DNA of 64,000 bases from Oribacterium asaccharolyticum ACB7 (GTDB lineage Bacteria > Bacillota > Clostridia > Lachnospirales > Lachnospiraceae), in contig NZ_JH414506.1 in assembly GCF_000238075.1 (NCBI RefSeq), forward strand, positions 209,141 to 273,140, written 5' to 3'. Made by a program: the position numbers and the translations under genes. This document shows, piece by piece, positions 7,608-15,947 of the stretch. The notes beneath the pieces were generated by a model. The model did not search any database, was not told the origin of the DNA, and saw only the letters and a program-made list of their open reading frames with translations. How positions within the stretch are numbered: position 1 is the stretch's first letter; the number at the start of each line of letters is the position of its first letter.

Positions 7608-9323
7608 TTACAGCTGCTCCGCAAAAAGGGAAAGCGGCGGAATCAACTGCTTCTTACGGGATACCATTCCCGGAATCCGCAGGGAATAGCCCTCCACGTT
7701 CTCCTTATCCAATTGAAACTGCAGCTTCTCCGGTTCATTGGAAAAGGCCATATGCATCAATTCCCCGGAATGAGATCCCACGGCAAGGAGTACCGTATCC
7801 TGCTCCAAGATATTCGTGAGCATGACAAAAACCATGCCGAGATTTTCCACTTCCAAAGCCGTCTTTGCAAAATGCAGCAATCTCTTCTGCAGCGCAGTAA
7901 GCTCTTCTTCATTTAAGGAAGTAATCTGGCTCACACCGAAACGAATCTTTCCGGCGGAAAAAATCTTGAAATCCTGATAGAAAATCTCCTTATCAGTCTT
8001 TTTCTTTAAATTGGAGGTGGTCGCAAACATTTCCATTGCGTACTTTTCAATGTCTACACCGGCGATTTCCGCAAGTTCCCTTGCCGCCTTCTCATCCACA
8101 GGAGTGCAGGTCGGAGAACGGAACAGGAGCGTATCCGAAATGATGGCGGACATCAAAAGTCCCGCTGTCTTCTTATCTACGGAAACCCCATTTTCCTTGT
8201 AAATCTGGTAAATAATGGTGCTGCAACAGCCCAGCGGCTGGTTTCTGAAGCTCACCGGAGAGAGTGTTTGTATGGTGCCCAGCCGGTGATGATCAATAAT
8301 TTCCAGAATTTCGGCATTTTCCATCCCTTCCAGAGCCTGCCCAAGCTCATTGTGATCGACCATGATGACTTGCTTCCCGTGTGCGCCGAGCAAATTTCTG
8401 CGGGAAATCATCCCCAGATATTTTCCTTCCTTATTTAAAACAGGAAAATCTCTGTGTCGCTTGTTCGCCATAACCTCTTTAATATCATCGATATAGTCGT
8501 CTTCCTCAAAGCTGAGAATTCCTTCCTTGGTCATGAAAAAATCAATCGGAATGGACTGGTTAATGAGGCGTGCTGCCGTATAGGCATCATAGGAGGTCAC
8601 CATAATAATCATGCCGTTATGTTCCGCAAGGTCCCGAATCGTCGGGGAAACATTGGCACCCTCACAGATGATGATGCAATCCGCCCCGTTATCCAGAGCA
8701 GAGAGCTGACTCTCCGCACGATTTCCCAGAATCACGATGTCATGCGGCTCAATATAGTAGTTCATCATTTCGGGATTCGCTGCCGCAATCACAACCTTTC
8801 CTTTTTCACAAAAGCGCTCAATATCTCCCGTAACACGGGTCGCTTCCAGTGTTTCCAAAATATTCTTAAATTGTGTTTTGGCTGTAGAGATCACGGCGGA
8901 GTCATAGACATTCATATAAGACTTTGCAATATCCGAAATGGTGATGAGTCCCTCCAGAATCCCTTCCTCCGTGACTGCCGGAAGTGTCACGACATGGCTG
9001 TCCCGCATAATCTGATATGCCTGCTTTAACGACATATTTTTAGGAACTCCCAGCGTCTTTCGATAAGCCACATCCGAAACCTGCGTTTTTACACTCTCCA
9101 GTAAGCGCGGCTTCTCCTCCTTAAAATAGTCTAATACGAAACTTGTCTCTGTATTGGGATTTCCCGCCCGACAGGGAATGTAGCGATTGGTATGGTTGAT
9201 TATATTTTTTAAACGCGCGTAAGCAATGGCTGCACAGATGGAATCGGTGTCCGGGTTCCGATGTCCGGTCACGAGTATATCTCTTTCCATGTTATGAGAA
9301 AGCTGTTCCTCTACTATCGACAT
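7608..9323 (-). CDS. Manganese-dependent inorganic pyrophosphatase with CBS and DRTGG domains
   Basis: 571 aa. The DHH-type catalytic domain is split by a regulatory insert, as in clostridial CBS-PPases: VTGHRNPDTDSICAAIAYA (His21, Asp25, Asp27 as metal ligands), a first CBS domain (about 70-120), a DRTGG domain (about 130-245), a second CBS domain (about 255-310), then IIDHHRLG with the DHH metal site and a C-terminal DHHA2 domain ending near RKKQLIPPLSLF. It hydrolyses pyrophosphate to phosphate; CBS and DRTGG parts confer adenine-nucleotide and Ap4A control in studied homologues. AAAGGAAAAAG precedes the ATG. Its promoter (9357-9385) faces that of degV. Confidence 0.9.
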   Translation of the reverse strand: MSIVEEQLSHNMERDILVTGHRNPDTDSICAAIAYARLKNIINHTNRYIPCRAGNPNTETSFVLDYFKEEKPRLLESVKTQVSDVAYRKTLGVPKNMSLKQAYQIMRDSHVVTLPAVTEEGILEGLITISDIAKSYMNVYDSAVISTAKTQFKNILETLEATRVTGDIERFCEKGKVVIAAANPEMMNYYIEPHDIVILGNRAESQLSALDNGADCIIICEGANVSPTIRDLAEHNGMIIMVTSYDAYTAARLINQSIPIDFFMTKEGILSFEEDDYIDDIKEVMANKRHRDFPVLNKEGKYLGMISRRNLLGAHGKQVIMVDHNELGQALEGMENAEILEIIDHHRLGTIQTLSPVSFRNQPLGCCSTIIYQIYKENGVSVDKKTAGLLMSAIISDTLLFRSPTCTPVDEKAARELAEIAGVDIEKYAMEMFATTSNLKKKTDKEIFYQDFKIFSAGKIRFGVSQITSLNEEELTALQKRLLHFAKTALEVENLGMVFVMLTNILEQDTVLLAVGSHSGELMHMAFSNEPEKLQFQLDKENVEGYSLRIPGMVSRKKQLIPPLSLFAEQL

Positions 9324-9356
9324 ATCTTTTTCCTTTCTTTTACTCTATTGGAAAAA

Positions 9357-9385
9357 ATCTTATTGCAAGTACTGTTCCGTGTCAA
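9357..9385 (-). promoter_or_regulatory. Promoter of the pyrophosphatase gene
   Basis: Minus strand: TTGACA (9380-9385), 17-bp spacer, TAAGAT (9357-9362). Its -35 box is 7 bp from the -35 box of the degV promoter, forming the symmetric block TGTCAAGGATAGCTTGACA. Confidence 0.7.
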
Positions 9386-9392
9386 GGATAGC

Positions 9393-9422
9393 TTGACATT
9401 CCCTTATTCCAGTAAGTATAAT
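9393..9422 (+). promoter_or_regulatory. Promoter of degV
   Basis: TTGACA (9393-9398), 18-bp spacer, TATAAT (9417-9422). The predicted start near 9430 leaves a leader of about 70 nt before the ATG at 9501. Confidence 0.75.
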
Positions 9423-9500
9423 TTCCATGTAGTTTTAAGAACTACATTGTATGCAATTTTATTAGAAATCAGATTTCCTGATGCAGAAAGAGGCTACGCT

Positions 9501-10355
9501 ATGTCCTATCAAATCATCGCAGACAGCTGTGGAGACTTTACAGAGGAGATGAAACGAAATCCTGTTTTTAAGACTGTACCGCTCACTCTGGAAATTGGCT
9601 CCTATTCCATTTTGGATGATGAGCATTTTGACCAGTTGGATTTTATTCAGAGGGTAAATGCTTCTCCTGTAGGCCCCAAGACCGCCTGTCCTTCCCCGGA
9701 AGCTTTCCAAAAAGCCATTGAGGAGTCGGATGCCGACGAAGTCTATATCGTCACGATTTCCGATTCTCTGTCCGGCACTTTTCAGGCTGCCAAAATCGGC
9801 CAAAGCTTATATGAAGAGAATGGCAAGAAAGGGGAGAAGAAGATTCACATCTTCAATTCTCTATCCGCAAGTGCAGGAGAATGCAAGCTTTGTCTGGATA
9901 TTCAGGAATTAAAAGAAGCCGGTAAACCGTTCGAGGAAGTGGTTGATACCATTGAGAAAGCCTGCTCCGATATCAACACCCTCTTTGTTCTGGAAAGTCT
10001 GGATACCTTGCGGAAAAACGGACGTCTTACCGGGATAAAATCTTTCTTGGCAAGTGCCTTAAACATTAAGCCCGTCATGGGTGCAGTGGACGGCACCATC
10101 GTCCAGCTCGGCCAGCAAAGAGGCATGCAAAAGGCCCTTCGAAAAATGGTGGAGCTCGCAGTAGAAAGAGCCGGCGGACCCGAAGCCACAAAAAGGAAAC
10201 GACTGGTGATTACCCATGTCAATGCGCCGGAAAGAGCCGAGCAGGTGAAAGCCGACTTCGAGAAGCTGGCAAGTTTTAAAGAAATTATCATCACCAATGC
10301 CATGGGTGTCGCAACAATTTATGCCAATGACAAGGGAATTGTAGTTGCCCTGTAA
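9501..10355 (+). CDS. DegV family fatty-acid-binding protein
   Basis: 284 aa from ATG 9501. It starts MSYQIIADSCGDFTEEM and contains the DegV hallmarks TACPSPEAF, TISDSLSGTFQAA, ESLDTLRKNGRL and GQQRGMQKAL. DegV/FakB proteins bind a fatty acid and present it to the kinase FakA. No fakA is seen here, so its partner must be elsewhere. The open frame extends upstream to 9261, but that would overlap the divergent gene and both promoters; AAAGAGG 7 nt before 9501 fixes the start. A strong terminator follows at once. Confidence 0.9.
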   Translation: MSYQIIADSCGDFTEEMKRNPVFKTVPLTLEIGSYSILDDEHFDQLDFIQRVNASPVGPKTACPSPEAFQKAIEESDADEVYIVTISDSLSGTFQAAKIGQSLYEENGKKGEKKIHIFNSLSASAGECKLCLDIQELKEAGKPFEEVVDTIEKACSDINTLFVLESLDTLRKNGRLTGIKSFLASALNIKPVMGAVDGTIVQLGQQRGMQKALRKMVELAVERAGGPEATKRKRLVITHVNAPERAEQVKADFEKLASFKEIIITNAMGVATIYANDKGIVVAL

Positions 10356-10360
10356 AAAAA

Positions 10361-10390
10361 AGTGGAGCAAGCTTTATTGCTCCACTTTTA
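10361..10390 (+). terminator. Terminator after degV
   Basis: A perfect 10-bp stem, AGTGGAGCAA pairing with TTGCTCCACT, followed by TTTT and preceded by an A-run, so it may work in both directions. Confidence 0.85.
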
Positions 10391-10413
10391 CATATTTTAA
10401 TGGACTTTAGCCA

Positions 10414-10452
10414 GTATCAGAGCTGACATTTGAAAAATGTTAGCTCTGATAC
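10414..10452. repeat. 39-bp near-perfect palindrome beside the IS200 element
   Basis: GTATCAGAGCT pairs with AGCTCTGATAC, extended by GACATTT/AATGTT to a 17-bp stem with one G-T pair and a GAAA-like loop. No T-run follows on either strand, so it is not a clear terminator. It abuts the left end of the IS and may be part of the element or of its target. Confidence 0.55.
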
Positions 10453-10557
10453 AAAAAACCACCCGCTATGCGGGTGGGAAACACTTGTTATACAAAAATC
10501 ACCTTTCCTAATACAATAAAGTTGTTCAAGCTATATTGCAGAAAAGGAAGGTGATTT

Positions 10558-11013
10558 ATGGCGAAGAAAGAATATGCATTGGCACATACCAAATGGATGT
10601 GTAAATATCATATTGTCTTCACACCGAAGTATAGGCGAAAAATAATATATTATCAATACAAGGCGGATATACGGGATATAATAGCGCAGTTGTGTAGATA
10701 TAAAGGTGTAGAGATAATAGAGGGACATTTAATGCCTGATCATATACATATTTTGGTTAGTATTCCACCTAAGATTAGTATCTCATCATTTATGGGCTAT
10801 TTAAAGGGAAAGAGTGCGTTAATGATATTTGATAAACACGCAAACCTTAAATATAAGTTTGGGAACAGGCATTTCTGGGCCGAAGGCTATTATGTCAGTA
10901 CAGTTGGACTAAATGAAGCCACAATAAAAAAGTATATACAAGATCAAGAAAAACATGATATAGCCATGGATAAACTTAGTGTTAAAGAATATGAAGACCC
11001 TTTTAAGGGTTAA
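10558..11013 (+). CDS. tnpA: IS200/IS605 family Y1 (HUH) transposase TnpA
   Basis: 151 aa, the normal length for the family. The metal-binding HUH motif is PDHIHIL with His62 and His64, and the catalytic tyrosine is Tyr126 in NEATIKKYIQDQ. The N-terminus HTKWMCKYHIVFTPKYRRK is typical of the IS200 subgroup. The enzyme nicks and joins single-stranded DNA at the hairpin ends of the element. GGAAGGTGATTT stands before the ATG. The frame is intact, so the element may be active. No tnpB or iscB accompanies it. Confidence 0.93.
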   Translation: MAKKEYALAHTKWMCKYHIVFTPKYRRKIIYYQYKADIRDIIAQLCRYKGVEIIEGHLMPDHIHILVSIPPKISISSFMGYLKGKSALMIFDKHANLKYKFGNRHFWAEGYYVSTVGLNEATIKKYIQDQEKHDIAMDKLSVKEYEDPFKG

Positions 11014-11019
11014 AGTGAA

Positions 11020-11201
11020 GTAGTAACCATACCCCTTTATGGGGTAGCGACGAGTCAAAAGCAATAAGGCTTGAATGGGGCTGTGGGAAGTAGGCGAAAG
11101 CAAACTTACCATAGCCAAAAATGAAAGCCAGCGCCTTTAGACGCTGGCCCAGTAACAGGGGCTTATAGCCCCCGAGCAAACCACCCGTTTGACGGGTGGT
11201 T
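11020..11201 (+). ncRNA. Hairpin-rich 3' tail of the IS, resembling an omega/reRNA scaffold
   Basis: Between tnpA and the right end are four stable hairpins plus the terminal one: TACCCC/GGGGTA (11030-11046); a longer stem GGCTGTGG/CCATAGCC enclosing AAGT/ACTT and a GC-GAAA-GC tetraloop (11079-11116); GCCAGCG/CGCTGGC (11127-11148); GGGGC/GCCCC (11158-11172); and the right-end hairpin (11179-11201). TnpB guide RNAs of related elements have such a scaffold ending exactly at the right end, with the guide read from flanking DNA. Here no TnpB is present, so this is a candidate only. Confidence 0.4.
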
Positions 11202-12201
11202 ATGATTCCTGATAAACCGAAAAAAAGAAATCCGCGGTGCTCCCCTCTCCTTCCTTCAAATCAATCTCTTTCCAAAAAGGCTCGCGAAAACGCACAATAT
11301 GTTCTTTCTGATAAGCGTCGTAGCTTTCATTAAAGCGCAGAACCCGGATAGAATTCTCCAGGCGTTCCTTCCTGTCCCTTGTTGCCTCCTCATCGTAGGA
11401 ATTGATGCAATGCAGGATGTAATACTTTCCATTTTCCGAAATAATGTCCGAAATCTCGTTATTCTGTAAAGAAAAGGCAACTTCATAATATTGATCTTCC
11501 TTTTCTCCAAAAGAAAGTTGCTTCAGAATCTCCGGATCCTCTGAATATTGTCTGGCATAGTAGCTGAAATTAGCGCCCTGCGCCCTCACCTTTTCCAGAA
11601 GGTCTTTCGCCGTATCTTCATTGCTCAGAACAATTTGCTCTATGCTGATTACCTTGGACTCAGCCGCACTCAGCTCCGTATCCACGGAAGAAAGGAGGGA
11701 CTCAGCCGTTTTTTCTGCCGTGAAATAGGCTACATACATATCCACTACATCTTTTTCCGTACAGTCACCGAAGAAGCTCTTGTCCTCCGGCGTTAGTGCT
11801 CCGTAAAACTTCGTCGCCGCCTTCCGAATGCTGTCCATCTCGGTCGAGTTCGGAAGTATGCCTTTTTCCTCCGCAAGAAGGTTCAAAGTGCGGATATCCT
11901 GCAGAAATTCCTTATTTTTTTCTATAAAATACGCTCCATAGGTCTTTTGAATCTGTCCGCTGATCGGCAAATTCCATATTTCTTTTCCCAGAATATTCTG
12001 ATAGCGGTTTCTTTCCGACCCCAGTACCAGCATAGCCTGCTGCTTCGTATAGCCCGGAACATTCTCCGTCTTTCCGCTTATCGCAATTCCCTTACAGGAA
12101 ACCAGGATAAACGAGAAAAGAAGAATCAGAATAACGCAAAAAGACCTTTTCTGTTTCAGAAAAAATTCTCCCTTAACTCCCAAGCCAAAGCACTCCTTCA
12201 T
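11200..12201 (-). CDS. PrsA-like lipoprotein, parvulin-type peptidyl-prolyl isomerase
   Basis: 333 aa. A membrane-targeting segment RSFCVILILLFSFILVSC ends in a lipobox with Cys36. A SurA-N-like helical region follows (about 50-180), then a diverged rotamase domain (about 183-275: ISIEQIVLSNEDTAKDLLEKV, FSYYARQYSEDPEI, then NNEISDIISENGKYYILHCI), and a charged tail. Proteins of this type help secreted proteins fold outside the membrane. The stop codon TAA is formed by the last bases of the IS200 right end, so the original C-terminus may have been changed by the insertion. Rotamase active-site residues are not all evident. Confidence 0.75.
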   Translation of the reverse strand: MKECFGLGVKGEFFLKQKRSFCVILILLFSFILVSCKGIAISGKTENVPGYTKQQAMLVLGSERNRYQNILGKEIWNLPISGQIQKTYGAYFIEKNKEFLQDIRTLNLLAEEKGILPNSTEMDSIRKAATKFYGALTPEDKSFFGDCTEKDVVDMYVAYFTAEKTAESLLSSVDTELSAAESKVISIEQIVLSNEDTAKDLLEKVRAQGANFSYYARQYSEDPEILKQLSFGEKEDQYYEVAFSLQNNEISDIISENGKYYILHCINSYDEEATRDRKERLENSIRVLRFNESYDAYQKEHIVRFREPFWKEIDLKEGEGSTADFFFSVYQES

Positions 12202-12296
12202 CTTCCCTTACTTCTCCTCTTCGCTTTTTCCGCTCTCCTTCTTTTACTTAAAGCAGACTGTATAAGCAAATGTCTTATCTCTTTTCAACACCCGTG

Positions 12297-12773
12297 TCAA
12301 ATCATAATAAGACCGTAGACATAGGCCATAATCACCGCAATAAGAATGCCGAGAATAGCTCCCATCAAGACTTGAAATGGGCTGTGTCCGACATACTCCT
12401 TCAGTTTCTTCTCAAACTCTTTTCCCGTCCAGGAAAAGGGATTATCCAAAAGCAAACGATTTAAAATGACAGCCTGCTTTCCGGTCTCCCTGCGAACACC
12501 TGTCGCATCATACATTACGACAATGGCAAAAATCAGAGCTATCGCAAAAAGGGTACTATCCACTCCATAGGATATTCCGGTTGCAATAGCCAGAGATACT
12601 ACCGTTGAAGAGTGGCTGGAGGGCATACCGCCCGACCCCGTCATTCTTTCCCAATTAATGCCCTTATTAAAATAAGCGTCTATTGCCGTTTTAATGACCT
12701 GGGCAACAAACCAGGCCAAGACTGCCGACATGAGCGGATAATTGGACAAAAGCTGTTCCATAAAAAAATGCAT
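12297..12773 (-). CDS. Divergent PAP2 (DUF212) family membrane protein
   Basis: 158 aa from the ATG at 12773, one base after the glgA stop (TAGGATG), so translation is probably coupled. It has about four hydrophobic segments and the phosphatase-like motif GSGGMPSSHSSTV with YDATGVRRETGKQA, typical of the DUF212/divergent PAP2 family. PAP2 relatives act on lipid phosphates such as undecaprenyl pyrophosphate; the activity of this branch is not established. A longer open frame (to 12800) would overlap glgA, and GGAAAGGAAC points to the start used here. Confidence 0.85.
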   Translation of the reverse strand: MHFFMEQLLSNYPLMSAVLAWFVAQVIKTAIDAYFNKGINWERMTGSGGMPSSHSSTVVSLAIATGISYGVDSTLFAIALIFAIVVMYDATGVRRETGKQAVILNRLLLDNPFSWTGKEFEKKLKEYVGHSPFQVLMGAILGILIAVIMAYVYGLIMI

Positions 12774-12774
12774 C

Positions 12775-14223
12775 CTAGTTCCTTTCCACCAGCCAATCAT
12801 AGAGCTCCTGATATTGCAGGGCTGAGCTCTTCCAGGAAAAATCTTTCTTCATGGCCCGATTGATAATTCCTCTCCAGGAACGTTTATCATCATAGTAAAT
12901 TCTCTCTGCATAACGAACGCTTGCCATCATCTCATGTGCGTTATAGTTTGCAAAGGAAAATCCTGTTCCCTTTTTCTCATATTCATTATAAGGCTCTACC
13001 GTATCCCGCAAGCCGCCTGTTTCCCGGACAATGGGAATCGTACCGTAACGGAGTGAAATCAACTGAGACAGACCGCAGGGCTCAAACAAGGAAGGCATCA
13101 GGAAAGCATCACTTCCCGCATAGATGCGGTGACTGATTTCTTCCGAATAATAAATTTGTGCGGAAACTCTATCCGGGTATTTCCAAGCAAAATAGCGGAA
13201 GAGATTTTCATAACGATCCTCTCCTGTTCCCAAAATAACAAACTGTACGGCGTCCTGACAAAGTTCATCAAAGACTCGCTCGATCAAATCCAGCCCCTTC
13301 TGGTCTGTCAACCTGGATATGATGGAAATCAACATCGTGTCCTCCGAAACGGAGAGGCCCAGACTCTCCTGTAAGGCGGTCTTATTCTTTGCCTTTTCTT
13401 TATGGACACTGACCTTATCATAAGGGTATGGCAAATAGGGATCTCTCTTTGGATTCCAGATATCGTAGTCAATGCCGTTTACGATGCCGCGCAAATCTCT
13501 GTCTCGTGCCTGCAGAAGCCCTTCCAGACCTTCTCCGTAGAACTCCGTCTGAATCTCTTTGGCATAGGTCTTACTCACCGTCGTAATGGCGTCCGCATAG
13601 ACAAGGCCTCCCTTTAGGAGGTTTCCGTCCTTCTTGTATTCCAACTTATCCGGCGTAAAATAATAGTCGGAAAGCTCTGTAAAGCGTTGTATCGTCTTTC
13701 TGTCCCAGGTCCCCTGGAAGCGAAGATTATGAATGGTAAACACGGAACGAATCGAACGGAAAAACTCCCCCCCTGCAAAACGGTCCTTTAAAAGAACCGG
13801 CACGAGACCGGTCTGCCAGTCATGACAATGAATCACATCCGGATGAAAGTCAAGGAGCGGTAAGGCGGAAAGTGCCGCATAGGAGAAAAAGCAGAACTTT
13901 TCCAGATCCCAATACCAGTTTCCGTAAGGTCTGTTTCCGGAGAAATAGTATTCATTGTCAATAAAATAATAGAGAATTCCATCCACTTCTTTTTTCAGTA
14001 CTCCTACATAACGGGACTGTCCGAGATAATCCATATAGAAATGAGTGACATACTCTAAATTATAACGATCCTCTTCCCGCATACACATGTACTTGGGAAT
14101 CATAATTCTAGCATCAAAATAAGCCTTGTCAATGCTTCTGGGAAGTGACCCCACAACGTCCGCCAAGCCTCCCGTTTTAATAAAAGGTACCGCTTCCGAT
14201 GCTAAAAATAAAATATTTTTCAT
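12775..14223 (-). CDS. glgA: Glycogen synthase
   Basis: 482 aa, GT5 family. MKNILFLASEAVPFIKTGGL with KTGGLADVVGSLP is the ADP-glucose-binding signature. HCHDWQTGLVPVLL, TIHNLRFQGTWD and a C-terminal GT-B domain (ISRLTDQKGLDLI, PSLFEPCGLSQL) follow. The enzyme extends glycogen from ADP-glucose. The frame runs 16 codons further upstream, but AAGGAGAAGAGG immediately precedes the ATG at 14223. It lies 44 bp after recN and 1 bp before the PAP2-type gene. Other glycogen genes are not in the window. Confidence 0.94.
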   Translation of the reverse strand: MKNILFLASEAVPFIKTGGLADVVGSLPRSIDKAYFDARIMIPKYMCMREEDRYNLEYVTHFYMDYLGQSRYVGVLKKEVDGILYYFIDNEYYFSGNRPYGNWYWDLEKFCFFSYAALSALPLLDFHPDVIHCHDWQTGLVPVLLKDRFAGGEFFRSIRSVFTIHNLRFQGTWDRKTIQRFTELSDYYFTPDKLEYKKDGNLLKGGLVYADAITTVSKTYAKEIQTEFYGEGLEGLLQARDRDLRGIVNGIDYDIWNPKRDPYLPYPYDKVSVHKEKAKNKTALQESLGLSVSEDTMLISIISRLTDQKGLDLIERVFDELCQDAVQFVILGTGEDRYENLFRYFAWKYPDRVSAQIYYSEEISHRIYAGSDAFLMPSLFEPCGLSQLISLRYGTIPIVRETGGLRDTVEPYNEYEKKGTGFSFANYNAHEMMASVRYAERIYYDDKRSWRGIINRAMKKDFSWKSSALQYQELYDWLVERN

Positions 14224-14267
14224 CCTCTTCTCCTTACCCTTTTTCTGTCTGCATTTCTGACGAAAAA

Positions 14268-15926
14268 TCACTTCTTTTCTTTCGCCTTGGCCTTCAAGCT
14301 CCTTGCATTCTGTAGTGCCGCCTCCGTAAGCTCTTCTCCGCCAAGGAGTCTTGCGAGTTCCTTTACCGACGCCTCCTCATTAAGCGTATGAATCTCGGTC
14401 TTGGTTTTCCCTTCCTGCACATTCTTCTCTATAAGAAAATGTCTGTCCGCCTTCGCAGCAATTTGGGGGAGGTGCGTAATTAAGATCACCTGATGGTTCT
14501 TTGCAATTTTCTCCAGCTTCTCTCCCACCTTCTCCGCCGTTCTCCCGGAAATTCCCGTATCAATTTCATCGAAAATCAAGGTAGGAATGGCATCCGTATC
14601 AGCCAATACCGTCTTTATGGACAGCATAATGCGAGAAAGCTCACCGCCTGATCCCACCTCTCGCAAAGGGCGCAAGGGTTCTCCCGGATTTAAGCTGACA
14701 TAAGACTCCACCTCGTCCAAACCCTTCTCCGAAATCTCCTTTTTCTTTTCAAAGCGAAATGTAAAACGGGTATCGAGGAAGCCCAGCTCCTGCATCTCCT
14801 GCTGAATGCGCTCCTCCAGTTCCTTCGCCGTTTTTTGTCTTTCTAAGGAGAGCTTTTCCGCCTTCTCCCTAAGCTCCTCCTCGCTCCGGGCCAAAGCCTC
14901 CTCCATAAGTGCTTTCTCTTTTTCATAATCCGTCAAGAAACGCAGCCTCTCTTCCTTTTTGGAAAGTGCTTCCAAGGCCTTTTCTTCCGTTCCCCCGTAT
15001 TTCATCATGAGGCTTCGAATGGTATCCAGTCTTTCTCCCAAAAGGAAGAATTTCTCCTCATCCATTTCGCTGTGATCCAAATAATGCTCTACCGCTCTTA
15101 AGCAATCTTCGCCGACAGCCTCCAGTTCATAAGCCGTATCCAGAACATTCTTTAAGCTTTCGTCAAAAGTCACAGCCTCTTCCAGATTCTTCACCGGACC
15201 GTGAAAATCCCGATCCGCCAACTCTTCCTGTACCCTTAAGAGAAGAGACTTTAAGCGATCCCTGTTTTCATAGACAGCATAGTCCTTACTTAACTGCTCC
15301 TCTTCCCCCGGTTTCAAGTTGGCAGAGGAAAGTTCTTCCAGTTCAAACTGCAAAAAATCCAACTCTCTCTTTCTTTCCTCTTCCGGAAGAGAGTAGGCTT
15401 CCAGCTTTTTCTTCTTCTCTCGGTAATTTTCATAAGCCTCTTTTACTTCCGAAAGAATCCGTCCTCCTCTTCTTGTCATAAAGCTGTCCAAAATCGCAAG
15501 ATGTGCCCCTTCTTTCAGAAGGCTGTGATGCTCATGCTGCCCATGCAAATCCAGAAGTTCTCCGCTGATTTCCCGAAGCTTTGCAAGCGTTACGGACAAA
15601 TCATTTACACGATTTTCCGATTTTTTCTCGGAAATCTTCCTGCGGATAATCAGACTCCCTTCTTCTATTTCCAGATCTTCCTCCAGCTCTTTCAGTTCAG
15701 CTTCTTTCTCTTCTCCCAAAGAAAAGGAAAGTTCGATCAGCGCCTGCTCGCTTCCGTGGCGAATCATATCCTTGTTGGCTTTTTGCCCCAGGGCAAGCTG
15801 AATGGAGCCGAGCAGTATGGACTTTCCGGCTCCTGTTTCACCTGTCAATATATTCAGACCGGGTCCAAATTCGACAACAGACTTTTCAATCAGTGCCAAA
15901 TCTTTTACCATCAGTCGATCAAGCAT
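14268..15926 (-). CDS. recN: DNA repair protein RecN
   Basis: 552 aa. SMC-like ATPase with Walker A GETGAGKS (29-36), a long coiled coil (about 150-370), the signature GSGGELSRIMLSIK and Walker B LIFDEIDTGISG (about 450-460). RecN holds broken DNA ends for recombination. It is 21 bp downstream of nadK, a pairing common in Firmicutes, although the usual argR between them is absent. The order nadK-recN-glgA-PAP2 is tightly spaced and looks like one transcript. Confidence 0.95.
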   Translation of the reverse strand: MLDRLMVKDLALIEKSVVEFGPGLNILTGETGAGKSILLGSIQLALGQKANKDMIRHGSEQALIELSFSLGEEKEAELKELEEDLEIEEGSLIIRRKISEKKSENRVNDLSVTLAKLREISGELLDLHGQHEHHSLLKEGAHLAILDSFMTRRGGRILSEVKEAYENYREKKKKLEAYSLPEEERKRELDFLQFELEELSSANLKPGEEEQLSKDYAVYENRDRLKSLLLRVQEELADRDFHGPVKNLEEAVTFDESLKNVLDTAYELEAVGEDCLRAVEHYLDHSEMDEEKFFLLGERLDTIRSLMMKYGGTEEKALEALSKKEERLRFLTDYEKEKALMEEALARSEEELREKAEKLSLERQKTAKELEERIQQEMQELGFLDTRFTFRFEKKKEISEKGLDEVESYVSLNPGEPLRPLREVGSGGELSRIMLSIKTVLADTDAIPTLIFDEIDTGISGRTAEKVGEKLEKIAKNHQVILITHLPQIAAKADRHFLIEKNVQEGKTKTEIHTLNEEASVKELARLLGGEELTEAALQNARSLKAKAKEKK

Positions 15927-15947
15927 GGCTTTCCTTTCTATACGCTC

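Larger units (their letters stand above)
10459..11202 (+). mobile_element. IS200-group insertion sequence (IS200/IS605 family)
   Basis: The element has one Y1 transposase gene and subterminal hairpins at both ends: CCACCCGC-tat-GCGGGTGG at 10459-10477 and AACCACCCGT-ttg-ACGGGTGGTT at 11179-11201. There are no terminal inverted repeats or target duplication, as expected for this family, which moves as single-stranded DNA. Exact ends cannot be fixed without an empty site. The right end coincides with the stop codon of the neighbouring foldase gene. The 3' tail after tnpA is unusually rich in hairpins. Confidence 0.75.

Noticed and set aside
9261..9500. Longer start of DegV at 9261
   Set aside because: It would overlap the divergent pyrophosphatase gene and both promoters; the ATG at 9501 has its own ribosome site.
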